A stretch of 64,000 nt of DNA from Ardenticatenaceae bacterium (GTDB lineage: Bacteria; Chloroflexota; Anaerolineae; Promineifilales; Promineifilaceae): contig JACKBU010000019.1 in NCBI GenBank assembly GCA_020634395.1, positions 35,689-99,688 on the forward strand, written 5' to 3'. Positions 32,501 to 41,340 of the stretch are shown in pieces. A program made the translations under genes and the position numbers. Every line of letters starts with the position of its first letter. The stretch's first letter is position 1. The notes beneath the pieces were generated by a model. That model had not been told where the DNA came from, did not search any database, and saw only the letters and a list, made by a program, of their open reading frames with translations.

Positions 32501-33065
32501 GCCCGAACAATCTTGCGATGCCAACACGCCTCGCCCGGAAGTGTCCATCACCCAGCCCACGGAAAACACCGAACTCAGCGGCAAAGTTGAAATTCGCGGC
32601 ACGGCCAAGGGGCCAAACTTTGCCGGCTATCAGGTGGAATGGGGCATCAGTCATGATCCCGGAGGTTGGGGCGTCATTCAGGAGCGACGGGCGGAACAGG
32701 TAGAAGATGGCCTGTTGGCTACCTGGGATCTGAGTGCGATGGATACCAGCGGCCCGGTTACAATCCGTGTCCTTATCTATGGGCCGGAGAATCCTTACAC
32801 GCCAGAAGAAGATCGGGTGGTGCTGGAGGCTCGGGTTCCGCTGACGGTGTTGGAACCTACGCCGACGCCAACCGGCACGCCGACGGAAACGCCTACATCC
32901 ACCGCCACGCCAACGATGACCAGCACCCCGACCATCACACCGACACCGGAAAGCACGGCGACTACGCCGGCGGCGACGCCCACCCCTACCGCCACGCCAG
33001 CAGAAGATGAGATCCCGCTTACGCCTGGCCCCACAGAAACCTCTGCACCGACTCCTACCCCTTAA
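29574..33065 (+). CDS. Class A penicillin-binding protein with long disordered tails
   Basis: A 1163-residue bifunctional murein synthase. Residues 1-215 are a disordered, acidic then Pro/Arg-rich cytoplasmic region with repeats of the type APTRMYRP, followed by one transmembrane helix near 222-245. The GT51 glycosyltransferase contains ATIATEDSRFYENPGFDPIG and EIYYGNLAYGIEAASQTYFDK. The transpeptidase contains SxxK in QPGSSIKPF, SYN in LGNSYNIP and KTGT in AAKTGTSGS. An Ig-like domain (about 985-1085) and a Thr/Pro-rich tail (about 1090-1163) finish the protein. It polymerises and cross-links peptidoglycan. The start overlaps the MaoC stop. A second class A PBP lies at 48.9-51.7 kb. Confidence 0.93.
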   Translation: MANDENEKDTAASRPSETTDQTSNQPTNQPTRDEDHIETISLLDLMAEMAEENERPHEEEPPPLPDEAPTQTIFPPQVALSADDDEDEDTLTGAPAPTQPARRQPVPLPLTPEDIPPQERPLERDPDATSVSPRVAIPGNRVPDEEAPTRMYRPVKRPSPEQPEPTRANQPPRARPSGQPPRAAPAAAATRPAAQPVPRVTVPTPGRSAAPPKPRRRRDWHGCLVRLAVFGFIGFILLSIVGVLAAAVGYTSIARDLPSVSELEERVSSFETARIYDRYGSEIYALADPNTGNRTRVSLDEISPYLIQATIATEDSRFYENPGFDPIGLTRAIFQAMREGEQIAGTSTITQQLVRAVLLDEDERTERTARRKIREIILAAELARTYDKNTILELYLNEIYYGNLAYGIEAASQTYFDKPAKDLTLAEASLLAGLPQAPAAWDPYTAPELAVGRQWEVLNRMIAEGYATTEEAQAALNEMNVRVYEMRPKERSVEYPHFTFTVLQQAEELLGAQSIYRGGLRIYTTLDPAAQDLALQTLEANRDSIQAGGANNAALVAIKPDTGEVLALVGSVDFYDESIDGQVNMALAPRQPGSSIKPFVYLSALEKGWTPATLIWDVQTQFTDGANPPYVPKNYDDAFHGPLRLRPSLGNSYNIPAVKALEYVGVCNFIDNVQKIGLTALQDAGCAESGQPRDHGLSLALGGGEIPPLQMAGAFAALANQGRYLTPHTITRIEDRQNNILYEQTAAPAEESQVVRPEHAYLLSNILSDNNARLEEFGQNNRLLIPGHRVAAKTGTSGSTASDVRDAWTIGYTPYVATAVWVGNTNNQPIGAGQSGYLLASPIWNSFMTQYHADKQPLDFVRPPGIIEAEICADSGTRPGPDCTNRTIEVFAGDQPPLDSSQDFSQVVPIDLWTNLRANDFCPESVYENNFFSILVSGNADVLERERLLAQNWLEQTATGQNWAAQRNIAVPLRLPPEQSCDANTPRPEVSITQPTENTELSGKVEIRGTAKGPNFAGYQVEWGISHDPGGWGVIQERRAEQVEDGLLATWDLSAMDTSGPVTIRVLIYGPENPYTPEEDRVVLEARVPLTVLEPTPTPTGTPTETPTSTATPTMTSTPTITPTPESTATTPAATPTPTATPAEDEIPLTPGPTETSAPTPTP

Positions 33066-33082
33066 GCATCAACGCCATCTTT

Positions 33083-33125
33083 GCCCCTCCTGGAAGCGCG
33101 CTTAGTGCGGACTTCCGGGAGGGGC
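33083..33125. repeat. Hairpin with REP-like core after the PBP gene
   Basis: Arms GCCCCTCCTGGAAG and CTTCCGGGAGGGGC pair over 14 positions including one G-U, around a GC-rich loop. It begins 17 bp after the PBP stop, so it may terminate transcription, but its core ACTTCCGGGAGG also matches the palindrome at 18122-18154. The 271-bp gap 33066-33336 holds nothing else convincing. Confidence 0.6.
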
Positions 33126-33336
33126 CAGATACTTGTTTGGGCCTTTTTCCAGGGCGTTTTGTGCTTTGCCCGCAAAGAAACCGTGAATTTTGCTCGAAAT
33201 CACGGCCGTTTAACGCCCCTTCTATAGACGATGTGTTTTCTGCCACTTACAATGCTCTTAATCCTAGGCAACGGATGAACCGTCTCGCGAACCAGTCTCT
33301 TTTGTACTGGAAAACCACTGCAGGACGCATCGAAGA

Positions 33337-34053
33337 ATGAAAAAACAATTTAAGTGTGTATTTTTTGATTGGGACCTGACGCTCGTACGCGTTTTGGGCG
33401 ACGTTTCACCTGAAGAACGCCTGACGGCGCTGTTCCAAAAAGAAGGCTTACCTTATACGCTGCGTGAAGTGCAAGACGCCATCCGCCGTTACCAGGAAGA
33501 CCTGCAAACCGGCAAAATTAAACGGCCGTCCAGCCCTCAGACACAACGAGATATTTCACGCTACTACCAGGACATCCTGCTGCGCCTGAACCACAACGAC
33601 CGTGATTGGGAACGCGTCACTTACCTCTACAACGCCTACGCCCACCTGCCGCAGATCCCCTACGAAGAAACCATTCCCGTCCTCCAGGCTTTGCAAGAAA
33701 AAGAGCTGAAGCTGGGCATCATCTCCAATCATTCTCGCCTGATTCGGCCGGCTGTAGAAAAGCTGCTCGGCGGTTACATTTCTCCTGAAATGGTGATTAT
33801 CAGCCAAGAATTAGGCGTGCATAAACCGGCCAAAACGATTTATCGAGCGGCTTGCGCCCGCGCGCAGGTGGCCGCCACCGACTGCGTTTTTGTGGGCAAC
33901 CACCTGTTTGTCGACGCGATTGGTGCCGTCGAAGAAGGGGAATTTGGCCTGGGGCTGTGGCTGGATCGGCTTGAGGGTTTTGGCACGATGCCGGAGCTGC
34001 CGGCGGGAATGGTACGCATTACGTCGTTGTGGGACGTGCTCACGTACGTTTAG
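33337..34053 (+). CDS. HAD-superfamily hydrolase
   Basis: A 238-residue HAD phosphatase. Motif I is FFDWDLTLVRV (Asp nucleophile near residue 10), motif II is in IISNHSRLI (SN near 134), and motif III/IV in LGVHKPAKTIYRAACAR then CVFVGNHLFVDAIGAVEEG. The cap is helical (subfamily IA). It probably dephosphorylates a small metabolite such as a sugar phosphate or phosphoglycolate; substrate unknown. The gene stands between the PBP and the ABC exporter block, convergent with the latter. Confidence 0.85.
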   Translation: MKKQFKCVFFDWDLTLVRVLGDVSPEERLTALFQKEGLPYTLREVQDAIRRYQEDLQTGKIKRPSSPQTQRDISRYYQDILLRLNHNDRDWERVTYLYNAYAHLPQIPYEETIPVLQALQEKELKLGIISNHSRLIRPAVEKLLGGYISPEMVIISQELGVHKPAKTIYRAACARAQVAATDCVFVGNHLFVDAIGAVEEGEFGLGLWLDRLEGFGTMPELPAGMVRITSLWDVLTYV

Positions 34054-34093
34054 CGGGTCCGTTCTCCAGAGTGCTGCGGCGTTGTTAACTGTC

Positions 34094-35941
34094 TTAACTA
34101 TTTTCCTCTGACGCCCAAATATCGGATTCAATATAAGCCAGCGATTGGTGCCGAAAGTAGGTGTTGTACAGCTCGGCGTAATGGCCGCTCTGCTGCATCA
34201 GGCTGTCGTGGGTGCCTTCTTCGATGATACGGCCGTGGGCCATCACCACAATCCGGTCCGCATTTTTCACCGTAGACAGGCGGTGGGCAATTACCACGGC
34301 CGTGCGCTGCGCCATGATCATGTCCAGCCCCTCCTGAATTTGCGCCTCGGTGAATGGATCTACGCTGGCCGTGGCCTCGTCCAGAATGAAAATGGCCGGG
34401 TCTTTGAGGATGACACGCGCCAGGGCCACCAACTGCCGCTGTCCCATCGACAGGCTGCTGCCGCGCTCGCCCACGTCGGTGTCCAGGCCGTGGGGCAGCG
34501 CCTTGAGCCAGGCACCGTTGTCGATCTGGGCGGCGGCCCAGGCCACACGCTCGTCGCCGGCCAGGGGCAGGCCATAGCGGATGTTGTCGCGCACGGTGCC
34601 GTCGAAGAGGAACGGCTCCTGCGGCACCAGCCCGATTTGCTGCCGGTACTGGCCCAGGTCCAGGGTACGGATGTCACGGCCGTCTACCAGAATCTCGCCG
34701 CCCTGGAACTCGTAGAAGCGGGTGATGAGCTTGGCAATGCTGCTTTTGCCCGCGCCGGTATGGCCCACCAGGGCGATGGTTTCCCCGGCGGCGATATCCA
34801 ACGAAAAGTCGGGCAGCACCAGTTCTTTGTCGGTGTAGCTGAAGCGGACGTGGTTGAACTGCAAACGGCCGTTTAAGCGGGGGACGGGGGTCACGGCCGT
34901 TTGCACCACCTTCGCCTCCGCGTCGATCAACGCAAACGTGCGCTCCGCCGCCGACAACCCATCCTGGAACTGGCTCCAAAACGAGGCCACGTTCATCATC
35001 GGCCACCAGAAATAGCCCACCGCCTGCATAAACAGATACCACTCGCCAGACGTAATGCCGCCGGTAAACCCGGCCAGCGCCGAATCCGGCCGCGTCGCCA
35101 GGCCGCCGGCAAAAATCAGCAGCGCCGTCCCCAGACCCGAAGCCAGCCCCATGATGGGGAAAATCGAAACCAGTGTCAGACCGCGCTGCACGCCTGTTTT
35201 GTAGCCCAGCTTGTTGTTCTCGTCGAAGGTGTCGTAGATGGCCATTTCTTGCCGGAAGCTCTTGGCCACGGTGATGCCGCTGACCGATTCCTGAATTTGG
35301 GCGTTGATAATCGCCGTCACGCGGCGGGCATTCTGCGTGACCGTGCGGGCAATTTTGCGGAAGCTGAGGGCAATGGCTACGGCCACAGGCGACATGCCGA
35401 TGAGCAGCAGCGTCAGCCAGACGTTGATGCTAAACAGCCAGGTGGTCATCACCAGGATGAGCAAAACCTGGCTGAGCAAACTCATTGTCAGGGTGACCGT
35501 GGCGGCGAAATCCTGGGTGTCGGAGGTGATGCGGCTGACGATTTTGCCCGAGGGATGCTCGTCGAAGAAGGACATATCGTGTTGGATGGTGGCCGCGAAA
35601 ACGTCGCGGCGGAGTTGCAGCACAACCTCACCGACCACTTTGGCCGAAAAGTATTGCTGGATAAAGTTAAAAAACCAGGCTGACACGCCCAGCAGCAGTA
35701 CGCCGCCGCTAAGCAGCAGCATTACCTGTGTGGTAGCGTTGGTTTCCAGGATGTCGATCCCTTTGGCGATGAGGATGGGACCGCCCGTACCCGCCAGGGA
35801 ATAGAGCGAGATCATCGCTGCCACCAACGCCATTTGCCGCGTGTAGGGTTTGAAGTAGCTCAGGATGCGCTGTAAGAGTTCCCGGTCGCTGTACTGCCGG
35901 TCATAGTCTTCTGTATCAAGTCCGTCTAAGATAAAGCCCAT
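34094..35941 (-). CDS. ABC exporter half-transporter, canonical subunit
   Basis: A 615-residue type IV ABC half-exporter. Six transmembrane helices lie in residues 35-350. The nucleotide-binding domain has Walker A GHTGAGKSS near 400, signature SSLSMGQRQ near 505 and Walker B ILDEATASVD with the catalytic Glu. The signature is LSMGQ rather than LSGGQ. It pairs with the half-exporter at 37319, which has an LSGGQ signature and Asp in place of the catalytic Glu. This is the layout of heterodimeric exporters such as TM287/288 and BmrCD: one competent site, one degenerate. An MFS gene lies between them. The substrate is probably a drug or lipid. Confidence 0.9.
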   Translation of the reverse strand: MGFILDGLDTEDYDRQYSDRELLQRILSYFKPYTRQMALVAAMISLYSLAGTGGPILIAKGIDILETNATTQVMLLLSGGVLLLGVSAWFFNFIQQYFSAKVVGEVVLQLRRDVFAATIQHDMSFFDEHPSGKIVSRITSDTQDFAATVTLTMSLLSQVLLILVMTTWLFSINVWLTLLLIGMSPVAVAIALSFRKIARTVTQNARRVTAIINAQIQESVSGITVAKSFRQEMAIYDTFDENNKLGYKTGVQRGLTLVSIFPIMGLASGLGTALLIFAGGLATRPDSALAGFTGGITSGEWYLFMQAVGYFWWPMMNVASFWSQFQDGLSAAERTFALIDAEAKVVQTAVTPVPRLNGRLQFNHVRFSYTDKELVLPDFSLDIAAGETIALVGHTGAGKSSIAKLITRFYEFQGGEILVDGRDIRTLDLGQYRQQIGLVPQEPFLFDGTVRDNIRYGLPLAGDERVAWAAAQIDNGAWLKALPHGLDTDVGERGSSLSMGQRQLVALARVILKDPAIFILDEATASVDPFTEAQIQEGLDMIMAQRTAVVIAHRLSTVKNADRIVVMAHGRIIEEGTHDSLMQQSGHYAELYNTYFRHQSLAYIESDIWASEENS

Positions 35942-36000
35942 AGGTCACTTTTTAACGAGAGCGGAGCGCGGAGCCTTAGCAAGTCTCCAGTTCTCCGTCT

Positions 36001-37251
36001 CTAATCCCTGATCTCCAATTTAGTCATCTTTCTGATGGGCGAAAAGAAGAGCCAGAGCACGGCCGTTATTCCGCCCACCGCTGTAATTATCATTGCTGTG
36101 TGCACACCCAACGCCTGACCTACCAGACCGCCAACAAAAATACCCAGCGTTCCCAGCACGCCGGTTACGAAGCTGTAGGTGGCATTGACCCGGCCCAGCT
36201 TTTCGTCGGGGGTGATAGCCTGGCGCACGCTCAGCGAATTGATCATATACACTGTCAGGCCGGTATCGCCTACAAGCTGGGAGGACAGCAGCATGATCAC
36301 GGCCGTTGTCTGGCTGCTCACAAATCCGGCCAGCGGCACGGACAGACTGACCACGCTGCTCCACAAAAAAGCGCCGATGATGGTGCGCCCCAGGCCCAAT
36401 CGCCCGGTCACCCGGTCGGTGATTACCGCGCCCAACAATGAGCCGACGCCACCCATGCCGATGATCATGCCCAGCAGTGCCGGGCTGAGGCCGATGTTGT
36501 GCAGTACGTACAGGCTGTAAAGGGCCGCATAAAAACCACCAAAAAAGCGCCACGTGGCCAACGTTGCCATGAGCGCCCGCAGTGTAGGCTGGGCCAGGGT
36601 AAAACGCAGGCCAATCTTGATCTCCGCCCATACGCTGCCCGGCTCGCCGGTCGCTGCCGGAACGGTTTCCGGCTGGCGGATAAGTCCTAGAAAGGCGGCC
36701 GAGGCCACAAACGAAAAGGCATCCAGCAGCAGCGTTAGCGGTGCGGTGATGATTTGCACCAGCACGCCGCCCAATCCCGGCGAAGCGATTTCCGCCAGAG
36801 AGGCGGTGGCCGCCAGCTTGCCGTTGGCCTCGACGAGATTCTGGCGTTTGACCAGCGCGGGTATATAAGCATGGTAGGCGACGTCGAACAAGACCGCCAG
36901 ACCGCCCACCAAAAAGGCGACTACATATAACCAGCTCATCCGCAAACCGCCCATGAAGGCCAGCAGCACAACGCTGCCCAGCAACAAAGCGCGCCCCAGG
37001 TCGGCGGCAATGAGCAACGGCCGTCGCCGCAGCCGATCGACCCATACTCCGGCGAATAGTCCCAACACGATGGCCGGGGCGGCCCGCAGTGTTTCCAGCG
37101 TGCCCATCTGTGCCGGCGTGGCATTTAAATCCAAAATGGCCAGCAGCGACAGCGCGCCCAGCCACGTCCCAAACTCGGAGATGGTCTGGCCTGCCCAAAA
37201 GCGCAGGAAATCTGGCTGCTGCCAGAGGCCGGAAAGGCGGCGAAGGAGCAT
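36001..37251 (-). CDS. MFS transporter, macrolide/enterobactin efflux-like
   Basis: A 416-residue major-facilitator protein with about twelve hydrophobic segments. The start MLLRRLSGLWQQPDFLRFWAGQTISEFGTWLGALSLLAI and the first cytoplasmic loop GVWVDRLRRRPLLIAADLGRALLLG are typical of the MFS_3/EntS-MefA group, which exports macrolides or siderophores. It is on the same strand as, and between, two ABC half-exporter genes (gaps of 59 and 67 bp). Short TCTCCAGTCTC repeats flank it. The co-location suggests one efflux locus. The substrate is unknown. Confidence 0.87.
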   Translation of the reverse strand: MLLRRLSGLWQQPDFLRFWAGQTISEFGTWLGALSLLAILDLNATPAQMGTLETLRAAPAIVLGLFAGVWVDRLRRRPLLIAADLGRALLLGSVVLLAFMGGLRMSWLYVVAFLVGGLAVLFDVAYHAYIPALVKRQNLVEANGKLAATASLAEIASPGLGGVLVQIITAPLTLLLDAFSFVASAAFLGLIRQPETVPAATGEPGSVWAEIKIGLRFTLAQPTLRALMATLATWRFFGGFYAALYSLYVLHNIGLSPALLGMIIGMGGVGSLLGAVITDRVTGRLGLGRTIIGAFLWSSVVSLSVPLAGFVSSQTTAVIMLLSSQLVGDTGLTVYMINSLSVRQAITPDEKLGRVNATYSFVTGVLGTLGIFVGGLVGQALGVHTAMIITAVGGITAVLWLFFSPIRKMTKLEIRD

Positions 37252-37318
37252 GGAAGCTTCCTATCTGGGAAAAGGAGTCTGGAGATCTGAAATGTAGCCC
37301 ATTTCCAGTCTCCAGTCT

Positions 37319-39073
37319 CTAATCGTACCGGGCAAAGATACGCTGGTAGGCCGGACTGCGGGCCAGGAGATCTTCGTGTGTGCCCTGGTCGACGAGACGG
37401 CCGTTGTTCAGCACCAAAATGTGGTCCGCCCAGCGTATCTGGCTGAGCCGGTGGGTGATCAGAAAGGTGGTGCGCTGGCTGCTGATGCGCTTCATCGCCC
37501 GCTGAATCTGGTCTTCGGTGGCGCTGTCGATGGCGCTGGTGGAATCATCCAGGATCAGGATGCGTGGATCGGTGAGGAAGGCGCGGGCGATGGCGATGCG
37601 CTGCCGCTGCCCGCCGGAGAGCATTACGCCGCGTTCGCCCACTTCCGTATCATAGCCTTCGTTGAAGCCGGTGATGAACTCGTGGGCCTGGGCTTCGTGG
37701 GCGGCGCGTTCGATGTCGACCTGGGTGGCATCCGGGCAGCCGAAGGCGATGTTTTCGGCCAGGGTGCGGGAGAAGAGGAAAACATCTTGCTCGATGGTGG
37801 AAATCTGGCCGCGCAGGGATTCCAGGTTCCAGTCACGCACGTTCACGCCATCGACCAGGACACGGCCGTTATCCGCATCGAAAATTCGGTTGATCAGGCG
37901 CGTCATCGTCGTTTTGCCGGAGCCGGTTTGCCCTACGATGGCTACCGTCTGCCCGGCCTGGGCCGTAAAGCTCACGTTTTCCAGCACCGGGCTGCCGTTG
38001 TAGGCAAAACTCACGTTCTCAAACACCACCTCGCCCCGAATAGGCCTGGCCACACCCCCTTCGTTTTCATCCAGGTCGGTTTCCGTGTTCAGAATGTGCA
38101 AAATGCGCCGGGCGCTGGCTATACCCAGCTGCACCAGATTAAACGAGAAGATGGAGACAAACGTGGGGAAGCGCAGCACGCCAAACAGCCCCATGAACGT
38201 TACCACCTGCCCCAGCGTCAGCGTGCCCAGCCGCCACAGCCACATGGCGTGCAAGAAGCCAAACGCCAGGCAAATACTCAGGATTAGCAGCGGCAAATAC
38301 CAGGCCTGGATGATGCCTTGCTTGACGAAATAATCTTTGTAAAGCGCCGCGCTGGTGGTGAATTTGCGCAGCTCTTCTATTTCCTGCGCGTTGCCTTTGA
38401 CCACTTCAATGCCGTTGATCGACTCGGCCAGTTCGGCATTCATCACGCCAAACTGGTCGCGCATGGCCTGGCTGACGGGGTTCAGCCGCCGCGCATAGTC
38501 GGAGACGGTGATGGCGAACAGGATGAGATAAATGACCGGCATGGCCAGCAGCTGTGGTTCCAGCCGGCCGATCAAAATAATAGGCGCGACGATGCCCATG
38601 AAGCCATCCACGATGAGCATCACGCCCGGGCTAAACATGATGTTGAGGGTGCGCACGTCGTTGGTGGCCCGCGCCATAATGTCGCCGATGCGCTGACGGC
38701 CGTGAAACGTCTGATCCTTGCCCAGTAAGCTGACGTACAGCTCGTCGCGGGTGTCGCGCTCCATGCGCTGGGCGATGATCTCGTTGGCGTAGTTGCGCCC
38801 CAAGCCAAAGAGACCCTGGGCGGCGGCCGTTAGAAAGGCTGTGCCGGCGATGATCGCCAGTTGGCGCACCTGCCAATCGGGGGAGGTGATGAGGTCGAAG
38901 CCCTCGCCAATGATGACCTGGATGTAGCTGTAGGCGAAGTTGTTGAGAACGGCCGTTACCAGCACGGCCACCGGCAGCCAGGGATAGCGCCACAAATGCG
39001 AGTTGATCCAGCGCACCGGCCCCTTGCGGTTGTATTGGTATTCGTTTTCCAGGCGAAATTCGCGTTTAGTCAT
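37319..39073 (-). CDS. ABC exporter half-transporter with degenerate catalytic site
   Basis: A 584-residue half-exporter. Six transmembrane helices occupy residues 35-305, then the ATPase: Walker A GQTGSGKTT near 375, signature LSGGQRQRIAIARAF near 480, and Walker B ILILDDSTSAID. The second acidic residue of Walker B is Asp instead of Glu, the mark of the non-hydrolysing site in heterodimeric ABC exporters. It is thus the probable partner of the gene at 34094. It should be upstream in transcription, because the locus runs right to left: this gene, MFS, then the other half. Confidence 0.9.
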   Translation of the reverse strand: MTKREFRLENEYQYNRKGPVRWINSHLWRYPWLPVAVLVTAVLNNFAYSYIQVIIGEGFDLITSPDWQVRQLAIIAGTAFLTAAAQGLFGLGRNYANEIIAQRMERDTRDELYVSLLGKDQTFHGRQRIGDIMARATNDVRTLNIMFSPGVMLIVDGFMGIVAPIILIGRLEPQLLAMPVIYLILFAITVSDYARRLNPVSQAMRDQFGVMNAELAESINGIEVVKGNAQEIEELRKFTTSAALYKDYFVKQGIIQAWYLPLLILSICLAFGFLHAMWLWRLGTLTLGQVVTFMGLFGVLRFPTFVSIFSFNLVQLGIASARRILHILNTETDLDENEGGVARPIRGEVVFENVSFAYNGSPVLENVSFTAQAGQTVAIVGQTGSGKTTMTRLINRIFDADNGRVLVDGVNVRDWNLESLRGQISTIEQDVFLFSRTLAENIAFGCPDATQVDIERAAHEAQAHEFITGFNEGYDTEVGERGVMLSGGQRQRIAIARAFLTDPRILILDDSTSAIDSATEDQIQRAMKRISSQRTTFLITHRLSQIRWADHILVLNNGRLVDQGTHEDLLARSPAYQRIFARYD

Positions 39074-39293
39074 AAATCAAATTGTTGGTCTTTCCTGTCG
39101 TAGTGATTGCAATCGCGCATTCGATAAATATCTAACGAGCGAGAATTATACCTCACATTGTCCACTACGGGTTTTTGTGTTTATGAATGAGCCGGAGCGG
39201 AGAGCGTGTGGGTGTACGGCCGTTTTCTTTTGTCCCTCTGCAGTCTATAATCCGCCGGCGCATAAACTATGGCGATACCCTATCAACAACATT

Positions 39294-40463
39294 ATGACAG
39301 ACTTAAAAGAACTATTTTTACTCGACCCTAAAATTATCTTTTTGAATCATGGCTCTTTTGGCGCCACGCCGCGCCCTGTTTTTGCCGATTATCAGGCCTG
39401 GCAGCGGCGGCTGGAGCACCAGCCAGTCTATTTTCTGGTAGAAGAGCTGACCGGCCACCTGGCGGCAGCGCGGCAGGCGTTGGGCGATTATCTGCACGCT
39501 CCTGCGGATGACCTGGTGTACGTTCCTAACGCAACCTTTGCCCTGAACATTGTGGCCCGTTCGCTGGATCTCCGTGCCGGAGATGAGGTCTTAACAACCG
39601 ACCACGAGTACGGCGCCTGCGATAACACCTGGCAATTCCTGAGCCAGAAAAAGGGCTTTGCTTACGTGCGCCAGCCTATTCCCGTGCCGGTGGTTTCCGC
39701 CACGGCCGTTGCCGAGCAGTTCTGGCACGGTGTTACCCCGCGCACCAAAGTTATCTTCCTCAGCCACATCACCTCGTCTACGGCGCTCACTTTCCCGGTG
39801 GCCGAAGTCTGCCGCCGGGCACGCGCCGCCGGAATCCTTACCATCATCGATGGCGCTCACGCGCCGGGCCAGGTCCCCCTGGATATGGCCGTGATTGACG
39901 CCGATTTTTATTTTGGCAACGCCCACAAGTGGCTGTGCAGCCCCAAAGGCGCGGCCTTTTTATACGCCCGCCGGGATAAACAACCGTTGCTGGAGCCCTT
40001 GGTGGTGGGCTGGGGGTGGGGAGAAAACCGGCCGTGGACCTACGGCTCTAATTTTTTGGACGACCAGCAGTGGCTGGGAACCAACGATCTGTCGGCCTAT
40101 CTGGCCGTGCCGGCAGCGATTGCTTTTCAGGCTGAACACGACTGGACGGCCGTGCGCCAGCAGTGCCACCTTCTTCTCCGGGACACCATGCAGCGCATCG
40201 GCGTGCTGACCGGCCTGCTGCCCATCTACCCGGATGACGCTGGATTCTATCATCAGATGGCGACCATCCCTCTGCCGCAGCTCACCGACCTGAAAGGGCT
40301 GAAGACGCATCTGTACCAGCAGTATCGTGTAGAAGTTCCTCTGGTGGAATGGCAGAACCGTCACTTCATCCGCGTCTCCATCCAGGGCTATAACACCTCC
40401 CATGACGCCGATGCTCTGTTGGCGGCCCTGGCACAGGCGCTGCCCCAATTTGCGGCTGGCTGA
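39294..40463 (+). CDS. Class V aminotransferase, isopenicillin N epimerase-like
   Basis: A 389-residue PLP-dependent fold-type I enzyme. It begins MTDLKELFLLDPKIIFLNHGSFGATP, has TDHEYGACDNTW near 108, SHITSSTALTFPVAEVCRRAR near 155, IDGAHAPGQVPLDM with the PLP-binding Asp near 190, and FGNAHKWLCSPKGAAFLY with the Schiff-base Lys near 215. The family includes isopenicillin-N epimerases and cysteine desulfurase-like proteins. I start it at the ATG at 39294, as the first conserved residues follow; the longer frame adds 97 unrelated residues from the upstream gap. No beta-lactam pathway is near, so substrate is open. It converges with the next gene. Confidence 0.88.
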   Translation: MTDLKELFLLDPKIIFLNHGSFGATPRPVFADYQAWQRRLEHQPVYFLVEELTGHLAAARQALGDYLHAPADDLVYVPNATFALNIVARSLDLRAGDEVLTTDHEYGACDNTWQFLSQKKGFAYVRQPIPVPVVSATAVAEQFWHGVTPRTKVIFLSHITSSTALTFPVAEVCRRARAAGILTIIDGAHAPGQVPLDMAVIDADFYFGNAHKWLCSPKGAAFLYARRDKQPLLEPLVVGWGWGENRPWTYGSNFLDDQQWLGTNDLSAYLAVPAAIAFQAEHDWTAVRQQCHLLLRDTMQRIGVLTGLLPIYPDDAGFYHQMATIPLPQLTDLKGLKTHLYQQYRVEVPLVEWQNRHFIRVSIQGYNTSHDADALLAALAQALPQFAAG

Positions 40464-40471
40464 GAGGGGGA

Positions 40472-40523
40472 GACTGGAGATTAGAGATTAGAGAGTGAGT
40501 GACAAAGTCTCCACTCTCCAGTC
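40472..40523. terminator. Putative bidirectional terminator between convergent genes
   Basis: Arms GACTGGAGA (40472-40480) and TCTCCAGTC (40515-40523) in the 63-bp gap between the convergent aminotransferase and hydrolase genes. The words belong to the CTCCAGTCTC family that recurs in other gaps. T-runs are weak, so it may act only modestly. Confidence 0.4.
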
Positions 40524-40526
40524 CCT

Positions 40527-41279
40527 TCAAGTCTGCTCAGCCAGAAAGGTTTGAATGGCTTCCTGGTATTCAGGGTAGCCGGAGACGTCGTTGTGGCCGG
40601 CGCCGGGGATGACGTGCATGCTTTTGGGGGCAGTTAAGGCGTCGTACAGGCGCTGGCCGTGGCGCAGGGGCACCAGGGTGTCCGCCTGGCCGTGGAGGAA
40701 AAGGGTGGGACAGGTAACGGCCGTTATCCGCTTTTCCGATTCGTAGAGGTTTGGGAACATGGCATCGGGCAGCCAGGGCGTCACCGTCATAGCAATTTCG
40801 CGCATAGAGGCGAAGGCGCTGTCCAGGATCAGCGCCTGGGGGGGCGCTTGAATGGCGGCGTGGATGGCCACGGCTGTTCCCAATGATTTGCCCAACATGA
40901 CGGCCGGCAGCCCTTCCGCCTGGGCGCGCTGGCGGACCCAATTCCAGGCGGCTTCGCCGTCCAGATAGAGACCTTCTTCCGACGGCCGTCCTTCGCTTTG
41001 CCCGTAACCGCGATAATCAAAGAGCAGCACGCTGCATCCCATCTCCAGAAAAGGCGGCACAGCCTGTACCCAATCCCGAATGTCCCCGGCGTTGCCGTGG
41101 CAGTAAAGCAGCAGACAGCGCGGCTTTGCCGCCGGCAAGTACCAGGCCCACAGCGCCAGCTTATCGGCTGTCGTCAGGGTCACGGTCTCGTAGGCCAGTT
41201 GCAGTGCTTGCGGCGTAAAATCCGGTGTCGCAAAGGTGGCCTCCGGCCGGTAGACAAACTGGTTGATCAGTCTAAGCAT
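40527..41279 (-). CDS. Alpha/beta hydrolase (serine aminopeptidase S33-like / BEM46 type)
   Basis: A 250-residue hydrolase. The oxyanion region is LLYCHGNAGDIRDWVQ, the nucleophile elbow is VMLGKSLGTAVAIHAA (Ser in GKSLG) near residue 117, with Asp in LFLHGQADTLVPL and His in IPGAGHNDVSGYP. The HGNAG and GKSLG motifs fit the BEM46/ABHD13-type group of membrane-associated hydrolases. An alternative TTG start at 41348 would overlap the upstream gene by 8 bp and is less likely. The substrate is unknown. It follows the TauE/SafE gene on the same strand. Confidence 0.82.
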   Translation of the reverse strand: MLRLINQFVYRPEATFATPDFTPQALQLAYETVTLTTADKLALWAWYLPAAKPRCLLLYCHGNAGDIRDWVQAVPPFLEMGCSVLLFDYRGYGQSEGRPSEEGLYLDGEAAWNWVRQRAQAEGLPAVMLGKSLGTAVAIHAAIQAPPQALILDSAFASMREIAMTVTPWLPDAMFPNLYESEKRITAVTCPTLFLHGQADTLVPLRHGQRLYDALTAPKSMHVIPGAGHNDVSGYPEYQEAIQTFLAEQT

Positions 41280-41340
41280 GGGCTTTGTAAAAAGGTTGGG
41301 GAGGCTGTCTATTAGTCCGATGATTTGTGGTGGACCGCAT

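Noticed and set aside
36020..37198. A 392-residue minus-strand reading frame within the MFS gene
   Set aside because: It is a second frame of the real MFS gene with an Arg/Gly-rich composition and no known domain.
39003..39293. N-terminal extension of the class V aminotransferase
   Set aside because: The extra 97 residues overlap the divergent ABC exporter start and carry no family sequence.
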